Assembly (NCBI RefSeq): GCF_035046505.1
Contig: NC_089822.1
Span: 108,889,307-108,953,306, forward strand
Direction: 5' to 3'
Source of the DNA: Tiliqua scincoides
Taxonomy: Eukaryota > Chordata > Lepidosauria > Squamata > Scincidae
DNA: 64,000 nt
In this document: positions 25,315 to 37,000 of the stretch, in pieces
Layout of the letters: each line of letters starts with the position of its first letter
Position numbering within the stretch: the stretch's first letter is position 1
Program-made: the position numbers and the translations under genes
The notes under the pieces: generated by a model
What the model saw: only the letters and a program-made list of their open reading frames with translations
Databases searched by the model: none
What the model was told of the DNA's origin: nothing

Positions 25315-26191
25315 CAGTGGTTCCCAATCTGGGATTCATGTACTGCTAGGGGCACTCAACAGGACCTTTAGGGGTACTTGAAAAAGAATGGCAGAAAAAG
25401 GCAGGACGTGCTCCAGAATGCTTTGCAGGGCTAGCAAGGCAGGAAGGAAGGTAGCTACCCTGTTTCCCCAAAAATAAGACCTTCCCCAAAAATGACCTAG
25501 TGTATTTTTTGAGAATTGCTGAAATATAAGGACCTAGTTGTGATCAGGGCTGGGATGGGGGGCGGAAGGAGTCCTCGGGCGGGGGCAGGTGGACAATGTG
25601 ATTGGGAATGCTGCACTCCCATGCGTGTCACCTAGAAAGCGCCTGCTGTGCTACCTTGGGTAGAGGACACTGAGGAGGAGCTGAGGTGGGAAGCAACAAG
25701 CAAGGCAACCCTGCCTGAGGCTCGCCACACTTCCCAGGGAGTAAGTCCCATTAACTATAAAGGGACTGACTTCTGGAAAAAAAAAAAGACCTAGTGTGCT
25801 TTTTTTGAGCCAAAAAAATATAAGACAGTGTCTTATTTTCTGGGAAACATGGTAGTTGGCTGTGAAAGCCCCACTAATAGCTAGTTTTTGGACATCAATT
25901 CATCTATGAACCAGTGATTGAAAACCAGTACAGTAAAAAAGCTGAAACATAATATGGAAAGTGATCCATCACTCAATTTCTCAGCACACTTCTGGTGCAA
26001 AACAGTGCAAAGGCAGTCTTCTGTTCTTCAAACAGATAAAAAGAAAACACTGTGATAAATACATGGAGTCTGGGCTTTCATATAGAGGAGATGAAGGCTT
26101 GTATTACAAACATTTTTGCTAATATGAAGGGTACAATTTATGGAAATGGGCTGCTAAGGGATATGCAAGTGAAGAAGGTTGGGAACCCCTG
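25315..26191. mobile_element. hAT-type element with a nested TA-flanked MITE
   Basis: It begins CAGTGGTTCCCAATCTGGG and ends GGTTGGGAACCCCTG. The flanking 8-mers CAGTAGAA and CAGGAGAT agree at six of eight positions. A separate element at 25458-25852 is inserted inside it. Confidence 0.7.
25458..25852. mobile_element. Mariner-like MITE nested in a hAT element, TSD TA
   Basis: The ends are CCCTGTTTCCCCAAAAATAA and TTATTTTCTGGGAAACATGG, inverted, with TA on each side (25456-25457 and 25853-25854). It includes a partial piece of the squamate MITE (GGGAGTAAGTCCCATTAAC) at about 25738. Confidence 0.7.
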
Positions 26192-27244
26192 CAGGAGATC
26201 CATGAATCAAATCCACCTTTAAGGTGTCTGGTTGTTAAGCCTGAAGCTCTACATACAACATACAATCCAAAACACATAATTGAGAGTGTGCAATTCAATT
26301 CACAGCAGAGAGATGCAGCTGCATATATTTGCAACCCTTTTTACTCAGAAGTAGACCCACTGCTTTCCATGGGTGTTATTCTGAAGTAAAGGTGCATTGA
26401 ATTGTAGCCTGGGACTTTGCTTCAAATGGAAAGGAGGATCCCATCCTGGTGTTGAAAAAAAACAGATGTCTGCTAAAGGCTTGCATTTAGCAAAATAGAA
26501 ACAGGCTGCAACAGCATTTGCAAAATGGAACAGAGGAGAATAAAAGGTTAACTTTGGCTGGAATTTCCCAGTGAAGTTACTATAGAAACTAATCTCTGCA
26601 TTGCTTCTAGTGACCCAGTGACCTAAGACCTAGGCTGTAATCTATCTTACCTCTATAACACTGCACTGGAAACCAACACCTCTATAATTCTTCCCCCACC
26701 TATTCCTCCTCCCCTTGCCACACAATAGCTATGATGAGGCACAGTGTTGGTTTTATGGGGCTGCCCCTCTCAATTTAGGGATGCCAAGTGGCACAAAACT
26801 TCACTCTTACTCTGGTGTGAAGAGAAATGGCAAGGGGGGGGAGATGTTTATGCCTTATGCTTATGCGCTACTTTTTAAACAAATAGCTCAAGGTGACACA
26901 CAAAATGAGTGTTGAGTGACTGAGGCTCCGTTGTCCTAGAAACCTGCAGAGTAGCCAGTCACTAGTAGAGGCTGTGCCACAATGGCATCGGCATTTTGCT
27001 CTGCTGACTTTTTAGTCTCCTGCAGTGGTGGCATTCCTCATATGGAGCTAACTGCTCAGCCCAGCAATCTGCTCTTTGCTCCTAGGAGCCCTGAACTAAT
27101 CATGCCAGTGCTTACCTTGTGGAGAGGTAACCTAATCCAAACTTGTCTGCAGCCCTTGGAGTCATCAGATAGTTAATATGAAAAACAAACAAACCAAATA
27201 AATATTTCAGCTGCTGATGCTGCACGGATTGGTTCTAGTAGATC

Positions 27245-27390
27245 AGGGCAGGAATCCTAACCAACTTCCCAGAACTGTCACAGCTGTGTCAATGGCGCAT
27301 GTGCTGTATCCTACAGTTAGGTGGCAGTCACAGAGGCCTCCTCAATGTAAAGGAATATTTGTTCCATTACCTTGGAACTGCTTCAGTGTT
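27245..27390. mobile_element. Partial H1 MITE copy
   Basis: It reads GGGCAGGAATCCTAACCAAC, then TCACAGAGGCCTCCTCAATG. The right end is missing or diverged. Confidence 0.6.
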
Positions 27391-27999
27391 GGTAAGTTCC
27401 CCCAGGGAAGAAGAACCTGCCTCACCTACCCACAGCCCAGCTAGTCCTGCCTAGCTCTCCTTTCCTAGTTCATGAAATATCTTTGCTAAAATGAATTTTC
27501 CCATTCCATCAAGATCTCTTGATAAAGACCATCCTACTTAATGGGAAGAAAAGGCTGGGGTCATCCCTTTATTCTCTCTGGCTTCTAAATAAAATGGAGA
27601 GGATGGGTGAACAAAGGAGACTTTCTTTACCCCTCCTACTTTTAAACTTCATTTATGTGTCTTTCTCTATCACCCCGCCCCTTCCCCCCCACCCCCGCTA
27701 GCTGGCTGGTTTTATTTTAAAGATTCATATCCTGCTTTACAATAATACTAACAATGCATCCCTGAACTGAAAAAGAACACATAGTGAACATACAATCTTA
27801 AATATGTTTACTTGGAAGGGATCCAACTGAGTTCAGTGAGGTTACTCTCAAGTAAATGGGCCTAGGAGTGCAATCTTGGTTTTTAAAAATAGCTAACTTT
27901 TTTTTTTTTAAAGCTTCAGAACACATCTGCCACCTACTTGGTTTCCTCAAAACAAATTTAGAAGCTGTTTCTGTATTTTTCCATGCTTGGTTTTAAAAT

Positions 28000-28024
28000 T
28001 CTCTCTCTCTCTCTCTCTCTCTCT
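28000..28024. repeat. (CT)n microsatellite
   Basis: About 12 uninterrupted CT units in AT-rich intergenic DNA. Confidence 0.95.
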
Positions 28025-28397
28025 GGCTAGGATTTTGCTTGCTCAAAATATATTGGTGCATGGGGGATGTTTTATTTTGGCTGATGGCTTTGTTTTCTTA
28101 AAAAAGCTGTTATGGGGGGGTGGGCATCTTAACGCATCTGTGAGCTTTGTAGAGTAGTTCATGAAAAGAGCATGTCTGTATCACTGAAATCAATAAGGAA
28201 CAATAACTGTAACTTGCTTTCCTGGAAAGCACTGGAGGTGATCTTTTAAAAAAAAACAAAACAACATACTGTGCAGTAGTTGTATGCATAATATACCTGG
28301 GAGCAAGCCCCATCAAATGAAGTTTGGCTTACTTTTGAGTAGGCATGCATAAGATCAGGTAGCCAATGTCCTGTGTAAGCTCAGACTGACTGATTTA

Positions 28398-28700
28398 AAC
28401 ATAAGAACAGCCCCACTGGATCAGGCCATAGGCCCATCTAGTCCAGCTTCCTGTATCTCACAGCGGCCCACCAAATGCCCACCAGAGCACACCAGATAAC
28501 AAGTGCCCTCCCCTGCATCTGACATTCTGATACATAGCCCATTTCTAAAATCAGGAGGTTGCACATACACATCATGGGTTGTACCCCACAATGGATTTTT
28601 CCTCCAGAAACTTGTCCAATCCCCTTTTAAAGGCATCTAGGCCAGATTTACTCTCGCAAGAAGGCAGTTGGCAAAAGGGCTGGATAAAAATGTAATTGAT
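28398..28700 (+). repeat. Dispersed repeat (AACATAAGAACAGCCCCACTG family)
   Basis: It has the recurrent reptilian block GGATCAGGCCATAGGCCCAT, then CTAGTCCAGCTTCCTGTATC, later CAATCCCCTTTTAAAGGCAT. A shorter copy in the opposite orientation is at about 34140-34250. Probably a LINE 3' region; the family is not named. Confidence 0.6.
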
Positions 28701-28744
28701 AATTCCTAAATTATAGATGTCTAATATGCCCCTATCTTAAGATG

Positions 28745-29536
28745 CAGTAGCGTAGCTAAAGAACGTGTAGCCTGGTATAGAGCTCAAAATGATGCCCCGG
28801 AAGTGATGTCACAACCGGAAGTGACATCACACCCAGGCTTTAAAAAAATGAAAATCAGGGGAAACCCTGCCTCCTTCCCCCAGCAGCTCACCACCCACTT
28901 GCTCTGCCACCTCCCCCCAGCCAGTGGCATAGCAAAGGCATCTATACGCTACATGGGATCAAAGAAGATTTTGTACCCCCCTTCATGACAAAATCAAATT
29001 TAATTAAGTAAATAAAAAGTGTGCCCCTTATTGGTTAGAACCACTGTGCTGGGGTGAAGAGGGACAGTTATTCTCTCCCTACTAAATATAAGAGGAGCAC
29101 CATTTGAAAAAGTGCCTCTTTACCAGTTAGCAGGAGTAGCTATATTATGATACATGGAAATGAGAGCTGATGCATATTAACACCTTATTGGTTGCATCCT
29201 GTGTTATAATAACATCTCATTGGCTCTCAGAACAATCAGTCTCATAAGTCAGTTTTGAGTTAAGCAAATCCCCTTTTTGTTCCATAAGGCAGTAGTGTTT
29301 TCATTTTCTGGTTAATTGACCATAACTTCTGATATAATGCAGATATTCCAATGGGGTTTATTTCATTGCATTCTGCATTAAATTACCTTTTCAATGATAT
29401 ATAACATGATGGTATTATTCGTACATACCAATTTTTCACAATTTTGGTCACTAGCGTCAAGCTCAGCTTGTTGCCCCCCTAAAGCTTGTTGCCCGGTGCA
29501 ACTGCTAACCGCTGCACCTCCTTAGCTACGCCACTG
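28745..29536. mobile_element. 792-bp hAT-type element, TSD TTAAGATG/TTTAGATG
   Basis: It starts CAGTAGCGTAGCTAAAG and ends CTCCTTAGCTACGCCACTG. The flanking 8-mers differ at one base (28737-28744 and 29537-29544). A second, longer copy is at 40294-41351. Confidence 0.85.
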
Positions 29537-29695
29537 TTTAGATGGAGGTGACAGCAGTCTGTCTTGGAAGAGAGACTAATTTCTTTCAAAGCGACCCCAT
29601 CAACAAGTTGTCTCCTTAGGAAGCAGTAATGAGAGTGGGAATTCCCACATTATCTGTTTGTCTCATGTAGCTCCGCCCTTCAGATGTAACTCTTA

Positions 29696-29785
29696 GGGCA
29701 CAATCCTATGCATGTCTACTCAGAAGTAAGACCTGTTGTGTTCAATAGGCTTTACTCCCAGGAAAGTGTGCACAGGATTGCAGCC
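29696..29785. mobile_element. Squamate 90-bp MITE (CTATGCACAC family), TSD TTA
   Basis: GGGCACAATCCTATGCATG to CACAGGATTGCAGCC, with TTA on both sides. The two halves are inverted around ACTTACTTCTGAGTAG-like and TACTCCCAGGAAAG-like blocks. More decayed copies lie at about 6813-6898, 26338-26412, 27800-27880, 28290-28350, 36250-36330, 36920-37035 and 43523-43618. Confidence 0.8.
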
Positions 29786-30351
29786 TTAGGCTATTTGAGC
29801 CAGCCATGGGAGAGCAACAGCCATGCTGCCTCAGTAGTATGAATCAAGCCCCTGAAGTATGTGAGATTGGGAATTGTCTCTGTCTTATCACAAATTGCCT
29901 GGCTGAGGATAACTTGATATCTTAGCAGTGTGACATGGAAGGAACCTCTAGCATGGCTCTTCCAACACCAGTGTTGCCTCTCCCAGCAAATGGTGGCAGA
30001 GTTATTCTGACTAGTGATCCATGGTGATTTGATGGTAGTTTTGTTGTATTATGGGAGTTAACTGCAGCACAGTTCTTTTCTGGGGTGTGATGCTAGTTTT
30101 CCTCCTTGTGGTGCACCCCGGATAGCACAAAAGTGTGAGCTAAATGAACTAGCAATCAGCTGGCAGCCAGACCACATCATAGATTTCTTGGCTTTCTAAA
30201 ACATGGCAATGGAAAAGCAAAACGGGTCTTTTCAGGCCCAAATGATGAGACAGATCTGGAACATCATTAGAATCTGCCAAATCAATGTTGAAGGGCTCAG
30301 TAGATCTAAGATCCAATACATCTCTAAATTTCTATTTGCCATACTCTAAAT

Positions 30352-30671
30352 CAGGGGTCTCTAACCCCCCAGCCTGGGGGGGGCAGATGTGGCCTGGGGC
30401 AAGCCTCTATCCGGCCCAGGGCCAGCCTCTTGTCCCCTGAAAGCCTCTGGCCCACTTGGCCAAACATGACTAGAACTATGCTCTGGTTGCATCTGGAGGG
30501 TGTTCAAGGGCCAGAGAGGTTGAATGAATGAGCCCATTCATTTATTCACTCATTTAAGTTCCATCTCTAATTAATTTAAATAAATTTTATATTTAAATTT
30601 TTTTCTCCGGCCCTCAACACCATGCCAGGTATTTGATGCGGCCCTCTGGCCAAAAAGTTTGGAGACCCCTA
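30352..30671. mobile_element. hAT-type element, TSD CTCTAAAT
   Basis: Same family as 9139-9482 (CAGGGGTCTCTAACCCCC to GTTTGGAGACCCCTA). CTCTAAAT lies at 30344-30351 and 30672-30679. The shared interior includes GAGCCCATTCATTTATTCA. Confidence 0.9.
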
Positions 30672-31451
30672 CTCTAAATAAAAGTTCTTTTCTACATCTC
30701 TTGAGTTACATCAAAAGCCCTGGACTGCATGGGAGGAGTGCATGATGGACCCCTTGCTGTGCCAGTATTGCTCCAGTGGGGGGAGAAGCGATGCTGGCAT
30801 AGAAAGGATCCAACCATGAAGAAACAGCAGACATGTTACACTACCTATAGCAGCATAACTTCAGCAGATGTGAATTCCTTCCATGTGGTTCAGTCTTCTG
30901 TATCGTCCTCCACATACAGTAGGACGAGGTGCTACAATGCTGAGGTGGTAGAGTGAGCCACACAACATCCAACAATGGCTGGAAGATCACATTTTAAAAA
31001 CACATTTTTAAAAGAGAAAACTAGCAAGTGAAGATTAAGATTCTCACCTATCCATTTGGGAAGTGTGCTGTTTCCATGTTAACTATGTGGTATAGCATTC
31101 AAAAGCAGTACAAGCACCTGCTGCTTAACAACCTTCCGATTAACAACAGACTGCATATATGATGGTGATCAAAGCACAACAAAGAGGCTCTTAATGAGGC
31201 AGTCAGGACTCCTGCAGCAGAGTGTCTGTTGACACAAAGAGGCCCTTAAGGCAAAGAGGAGGCAAACTATCTCCAGTAACCTGCCCAACCAGCTAGTTTC
31301 TGGCAGTGAGTGTCTGTTTACACAACAAAGGCACTAGATCAGGTTGAATGTTTGCTTAACAACCTAATCACATAACAGGGATTGGAGATCCCCATCCTTA
31401 AGTGGTGCACTTCCATCCTGAAGTGGTGTCTCATCAATCCTACCATCTCAG

Positions 31452-31721
31452 TCTGCAATCCTATCCACACTTTCCTGGGAGTAAGCTCCATTGACTCTAA
31501 TGGGACTTACTTCTGAGTAGACATGCCTAGGATTGGGCTCAAAGACTGCAATATCCACACGTTCCTGGGAGTAAGCTCCATTGACTCTAATGGGACACCT
31601 CTGAGTAGACATGCCTAGGTTGGGGCTCTGAGGCTGCAATCCTATGCACACTGACCTGGGAGTAAGCCCCATTGACTATAACGGGACTTACTTCTGAGCA
31701 GGCAGGCATAGACTTGGGCTC
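31452..31721. repeat. Three head-to-tail copies of the CTATGCACAC MITE
   Basis: Copies lie at about 31452-31540, 31544-31627 and 31631-31721. Each reads CTGCAATCC, GGGAGTAAGC(T/C)CCATTGACT and GGGAC(TTACTT)CTGAG, and ends GGGCTC. The array abuts the left edge of the SYDE1 CpG island. Confidence 0.85.
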
Positions 31722-31905
31722 TCCTTCTGCTGCATACCCAGCCTGACGGTACCCAAGCAGCGCGGGAAGGCGGCAGAGGAGGCAGTAGGTGAGTCAGTGC
31801 CACACTGCTGGCCACTGCCGCGACACACAAATAGACAGTGGATGCGCTTCGACGTGCTAGGCGTGAGCGTGGCGGGAGGGCTCCAGCGCGCCAGAATGAA
31901 CGGAC

Positions 31906-31919
31906 CCACCACGTGGTGG
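31906..31919. promoter_or_regulatory. 14-bp palindromic E-box CCACCACGTGGTGG
   Basis: A perfect palindrome centred on CACGTG, the class bound by USF, MYC/MAX and TFE factors. It lies in the SYDE1 CpG island upstream of the start codon. Confidence 0.45.
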
Positions 31920-32180
31920 CCCTTTTCGCGACTGCCGAGGAGCGGGGCCGGCCTTGAGGCTCCCGCCTCCCTTCGGTTGGGTGGCACTGGGGGCTGCTCG
32001 TCGAGGAAGCGACCGGGGCCAGCCAGCCAGCCCGCCCCCTGCCTTTGCAAGGTGGGCTGCTCGCTCCCTCCAAGCGGGAGCCGTTCCCCAGTTGGGAATA
32101 CAGCGGAAGCGCTTCCCCTCCTGCTCGGAGGTCCCACTGACTGCAGGCTGACTTCGACGGGGCGGTCCAGCCCTGCCCCG

Positions 32181-32198
32181 ACTACAAGTCCCAGCAGC
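32181..32198 (+). promoter_or_regulatory. ACTACAAGTCCCAGCAGC: GFY/ZNF143-type promoter element
   Basis: This matches the core ACTACAANTCCCAGNA, a promoter motif known from many vertebrate CpG-island genes and linked to ZNF143 (SBS-like) or THAP11/HCF1. It is about 165 bp upstream of the SYDE1 start codon, in the expected proximal position. Confidence 0.5.
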
Positions 32199-32361
32199 AG
32201 CAGCCGCAGCAGCTCCGGCTGGGCTGGGCAGGCAGGCAGGCAGGGAGAGAGAGGCATCCGCGGAATTCGCGTCCCGGGGAGCGCGCCGCTGCCTCGCCGC
32301 CCGCACTGAGCTGCTGCGGGCGCGGGTCTTTTGCATGGGGGGCTCCTAGGACGGCGGAGCG

Positions 32362-34022
32362 ATGGCGCAGCCCCTGCTCCGGAAAACTTTCTCCCGGCTG
32401 CGCGGCAAGGAGCGCCTGGGGCGCAAGAAGGCGGCGCAGCGCAAGGAGCCAGGTACTCGCAGGGGGCACTCGACGGGTGGAGGGGTCTGCATCGGTGGCG
32501 TAGCTGGAGGGGGGCGATGCACTCAGGCTGGCAGGGAGCCTCAGCGAGCGGCCCCTCCCTTCGGAGCCATTCCTGGCGGGGGGGGGGCAAAACGAAGCCG
32601 TATGGGCCCCCTCCAACTACGCCACTGGTCTGCATCCTTTGTGAGTGCAGAGACCTTCCTGGTTGGGGGGCGCTGGAATTTGCGTCGGGGGGGCGGACGC
32701 TCCCGCTCCCGCGTTGCTCTAAAATGGGCATAAAGGAAGGCAGGGCTGGCGATGGATGTGCTGCAGCGCATTCCTTCTTTCCCAGGGGGGAGGCGGGCGG
32801 GGGCAGCTAAGTCTGGCTCTGGCCAAGCTCTCTCTCTCTCTTTCCGGGTCTCTGCATGAGCCCGCTCTGCAGGAGAACTCTTCTCCCAACGCCAAGGCCC
32901 TTCATGTGGTACAGCCCTTACTTAGCACCACGCACCAATCCTGGGCTGGGCGAGCACTGCCAGTCTGTCTGACTTCCCTGATGGCCTCACTGAACATCAA
33001 GGAAGGATGGCACGGGGACTTCCAGCCATTTCATCCTCTCTTTTGGAAAGCAAGCTATTGGGGGCTGATGGCAAACCGTCTGGGAGGTGGCAGCTGGTAG
33101 TGATGATGGGGAGACCCCCAGACTCATTGCCATTGCCAAGATCAAACAATGCTTGCACTTGCAAGAGGGTGGGGGCAAGGTGGCCTTGCAATACTAAGGG
33201 CCCAATCCTATCCAAATTTCCAGCACCAATGCATCCCCGAGTATTCCCTTACCTTGAGAAGGCCTCTGTGACTGTCTCCACACCCCAGGATGCACTGTAT
33301 GCCCCATTGGTACAGCCACACCGGCACTGGGAAAATGGATAGGTTTGGGCCCTGAGTGGTTTGGGGAGGCGGGGAACTGCTGTCAAGGCAGAATGGTTTG
33401 TTCCCTGATCAAAGTGGACTTGAGGAGTGGTATTCAGTAGATAAAGGACCATTCACACAACCAGTGGGCACTTGATAAAACTGCTTGAACTGGCTGCATG
33501 CGCCAAGATGCCAGTCTGTAGCCGGCCAATTAGATGGCCATCACCCCATACAGGATCCAGTGTTCTCTGCTCACTGGCAAAAACCTCAAGAGCTATGTTG
33601 GGGACAGAACCCTGCATGTGACAGACTAGATCTATTCATGGCTGTGTGAACTGGATTTACTTTCAAGCAAGCTCTAGTATAACTGACAGAATGGCACTGG
33701 GGAGAACCTAAGAATCCATAAATAAAATAAACCTTCATCCAACATCTCTTACATTTTGTTCCACATTAGCAACTCACATGCAACATGAACAAAATGCAAG
33801 AGACTCAAAGGCGTCAGTGTTTCTTGTATAATGGGCTCAATTTGAGTTCCCGCTTCTGCCAAAGACAGTTTCTTGTGCTTGGGGGCAAATTGCTCTCTGT
33901 CAATTCTTCTGTGAAATGGGTGTAGGATGTTATCCATCTCACAGAGCTGAGAAAGCAAAGGCACCCTGTGAATCAGAAACTGGAGGAAAAGTTCATTACA
34001 GGTTACCAGTCATAGTGTGCTC

Positions 34023-34053
<31 letters not shown>

Positions 34054-37000
34054 AAGTCATAGTAGGTATGTGCAAGCTCTTGGTTTTAGAGGCAGACTGC
34101 CTCTAAATGCCAGGTGCAGGGGAGGGTCCCAGGATGCAGGTTGTGTCTGTTGTCTTGTGTGCTCCCTGGGGTATTTGGTGGGTCACTGTGAGATACAGGA
34201 AGCTGAACTAGATGGGCCTTTGGCCTGATTCAGTGGGGCTCTTAGAAGCTTTGATTAGAAACACTTCTATCAAGACGCTGTGGCTTGGTATCTTGAGGTC
34301 TTTCCGTGGCCACTCCTGCCCTCCATTTGCTCATTGACAAATTTGTTCTGCAGTGATGTAAGTGGCAGCCTTGAGAGAAAGGAAGGGAAAGAAATATGCT
34401 AATGCTTCTCTTGGGAGCATTTGGTAAAGTACATCCTAAAGATCCATCCAAGAGTGAGTCCCTTGTGCTGCTCTTCCTTCCCCCGCCCCCCTTCCTTCCC
34501 CAGCTGTCTGCTCTGTGACTTGCATCTTCATTCCTGGGCCTTGCCCTGATCAGTGGGGTTCTTCGTGTGCTGAGTTACTCAGGGACCTACAAAGGGAGCT
34601 CTGTGTCTTGGCCGGGGAGGGGACTGTGCAGTAAACAACAGGAAATCCAACTTGGCATCGGGTCTGAGCAGCTGGGAACTTGGGAGGGACCTCCAGCCTC
34701 AGCTGCATTGCAGGCCTCGGCTGCACGTCTTCAGGCCAAGACTGGATATTGTGGCCAGGGGGGCCCATCCAGAGCCCCCTTTCCCATCCGCTCTCCTCTT
34801 CTTGAAGGCAGTCCTTGCTAAGCGGTCTGCTCAGCTTAGAGCACATGTGCTGTCCTAAGAGATCTGCGAGGCTCAGTGCAGCTTGACCAGCTTCAGCTCC
34901 AGATTTCTTTTCAATGACAGGAAGTCGTGTGAAGTGGTGATAAGAGAAGGGTGCTTTTGAACAAGTGCAGAGTGCTTGTCACATTAGGGCTGAGAGCTTT
35001 TCATTCTGATGGAGCCGTTTCCAGGCTCCGTGGTCATGTTTTTGAAATGAAGAACTGAAGCTTTGGTTGGGAATACTGGGGACAATAAAGCTCCCTTAAA
35101 CCTTCTTCTGGAGTTCCAGAAGTATGTACAGAAATGCGTAGAGGGTGTCTCCCCTTGGATCCTGATAGCTACAGCACTGCTGTTGATGCATTCTTGAAGC
35201 CCCGCCCCCATGTATTCAGCATTTTTCTACAGCCTTATCCTGCTGGTCATGGATCAGGGCTAGTGCAGTACGATCCTGGAGGTGAATGGCCCCTTGAAGT
35301 AGCTGAAAGAGGATGGCACCCTTGTCCTCGGATTGGAAGTGGCTATCATGTCAAGCAACTCAAGGGCAGGCACAGCAGTGTGGGTTGCAGAACTAAATGT
35401 CCAAGCACAGATGCTTACAGAGGAGGCAAACCGCTCACAAGGCTAATGCTGGCTCTACTTCCTGTTCAGTTAAGAGCTTTGCAATGGTCCAGGTCCAGCA
35501 AATTCCCAGTGTGGATCCCTCTCTGTCTCCAATTGCTTTCGTTGCAAGCTCCTGTCATTCTCTCTGCAAAGAGGAGAAAGGGCCATGTTCACTGCTGTTC
35601 ACCTGGACTGATTGAAGCCTCTGCACTAGGCAGGCAGGCAGGCCACTTCTGCACTCCAGCACTACTGGGGTCAGAGGCAATTATTGCTAGATAGGCTGGA
35701 GCCTGGGCCCCTCTCATTTGAGCACTTCTCTGGTGGTGTGGAAATAGACCAGCATAAGCCAGCAAGAACAGGATTGTGATTCTCTTGGGTCTTTGTCTCT
35801 GCAATCTGGTTTGTAGAAAACTAGTTCCTATGTTTTGTGCTCCTGATGGATGGTAGAGAATTTCTGGCCTCACTCCATAGAGACATACATAGACAAATAA
35901 TCAAAAGTGGGTCCCGCATTGTTGGTTAAAGTTAACCCATTTTTGCCTGGCCCACAGGTGTACCAGTTTGTACCCACAGGCCCCATTTGATCCCCGTTGC
36001 ATATATGCAACGTTGGGCAGAAATGGCTTCATGGTGGCTTCTGGATCTGACAAGACTGAAGGGTGTTTATTTAGAGCGTCAGCTCAACCACAGTAATATT
36101 TGGTGCATAGAGAAGCTAGGGGTTTTGGTCCCTGCTGGTCTGAACAGCTGATAGGTTAGCATGGGCTTGTGCAGTGCATGCTGCAAGGGTGTCGCAGGGG
36201 GGTGACTACCTACTTGTGGGCTATAGGACCAACAGGCTTTCCCAGAAAAGCTAAGGCTGCAATCCTACATACTTCCCTGGGAGTGAGCCCCATTGAATTT
36301 AGTGGGACTTCTGAGTAAACGTGCATACACTCTGATTTGAATGTGGTATTTCTGATAAGGCTATCTTGGAGGCACTAGATGTCACCTCCTATCTAACCAA
36401 CTGAACTAGATTTCCAGGACCACTCATCTCTCTCCCTTTGTCATTGCTATCCAAGTACACTACAGGTACTGTTGTCTCCCAGTAATTCCTCACTGACAAT
36501 CTGAGCAGCTCATGATGCCCATAATCTTTGCATCAGGCAGGCAAGTCAGCATGTGTTGAGCATACCCATCAAATATCTACAGCCCATGCTGCACTATTGC
36601 TGGCCCAGTGATGTGCAGAAGACGTTGCATGATAGGACTGTCTAGGGTATGCGACCAATGCATGTTCACCCTACTCATGATGTTTCCACCTTTGCTCAGG
36701 GCCAATACAGTCCCACCCCTCTGGCATGCTTAGTTGGGGGTCATGCTTAAAAACATGATCCTTGCACAGTGGCCAAGTAGCCTCAGCAGTCCCAGATTCT
36801 GTAGCCTTCATCTGAGGGAACTAAATGAATGGGGGAAGAGTGCAGAATAATGGGAATGGCAGAGACCCAGTTCTCTTCTAGCACAACTGTCATTCCCATC
36901 AGGATACCCAAAACCTCCCTTGCAGTGGTATCCTATGTATGTTCATTTAGAAGTAAGTTCCACTGTGTTCAGGCAAAGTGTGCTTTAGGTAAAGTGTGGG

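Larger units (their letters stand above)
24347..31749. other. Intergenic region between ILVBL and SYDE1
   Basis: No host gene was recognised. It is filled by the nested hAT/mariner pair (25315-26191), the 28398 repeat, the 792-bp hAT element (28745-29536), a MITE (29696-29785), another hAT copy (30352-30671) and the MITE triplet (31452-31721). The stretches 26400-27240 and 30700-31400 hold no feature I can name. Confidence 0.6.
31750..32850 (+). promoter_or_regulatory. SYDE1: CpG-island promoter, 5' UTR and first exon of SYDE1
   Basis: This is a GC- and CpG-dense island that contains the SYDE1 start codon (32362). Candidate sites are a palindromic E-box at 31906-31919 and an ACTACAANTCCC-type element at 32181-32198. 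A long minus-strand open frame (31688-32731) and several plus-strand frames run through the island. They have the Pro/Arg/Ala/Ser composition expected from GC-rich DNA and are not called as genes. Confidence 0.7.

Noticed and set aside
31688-32731. A 347-residue minus-strand open frame, the longest in the window.
   Set aside because: It runs antisense through the SYDE1 CpG island, has a Pro/Arg/Ser/Ala-rich composition typical of GC-rich DNA, shows no domain and overlaps the real first exon.
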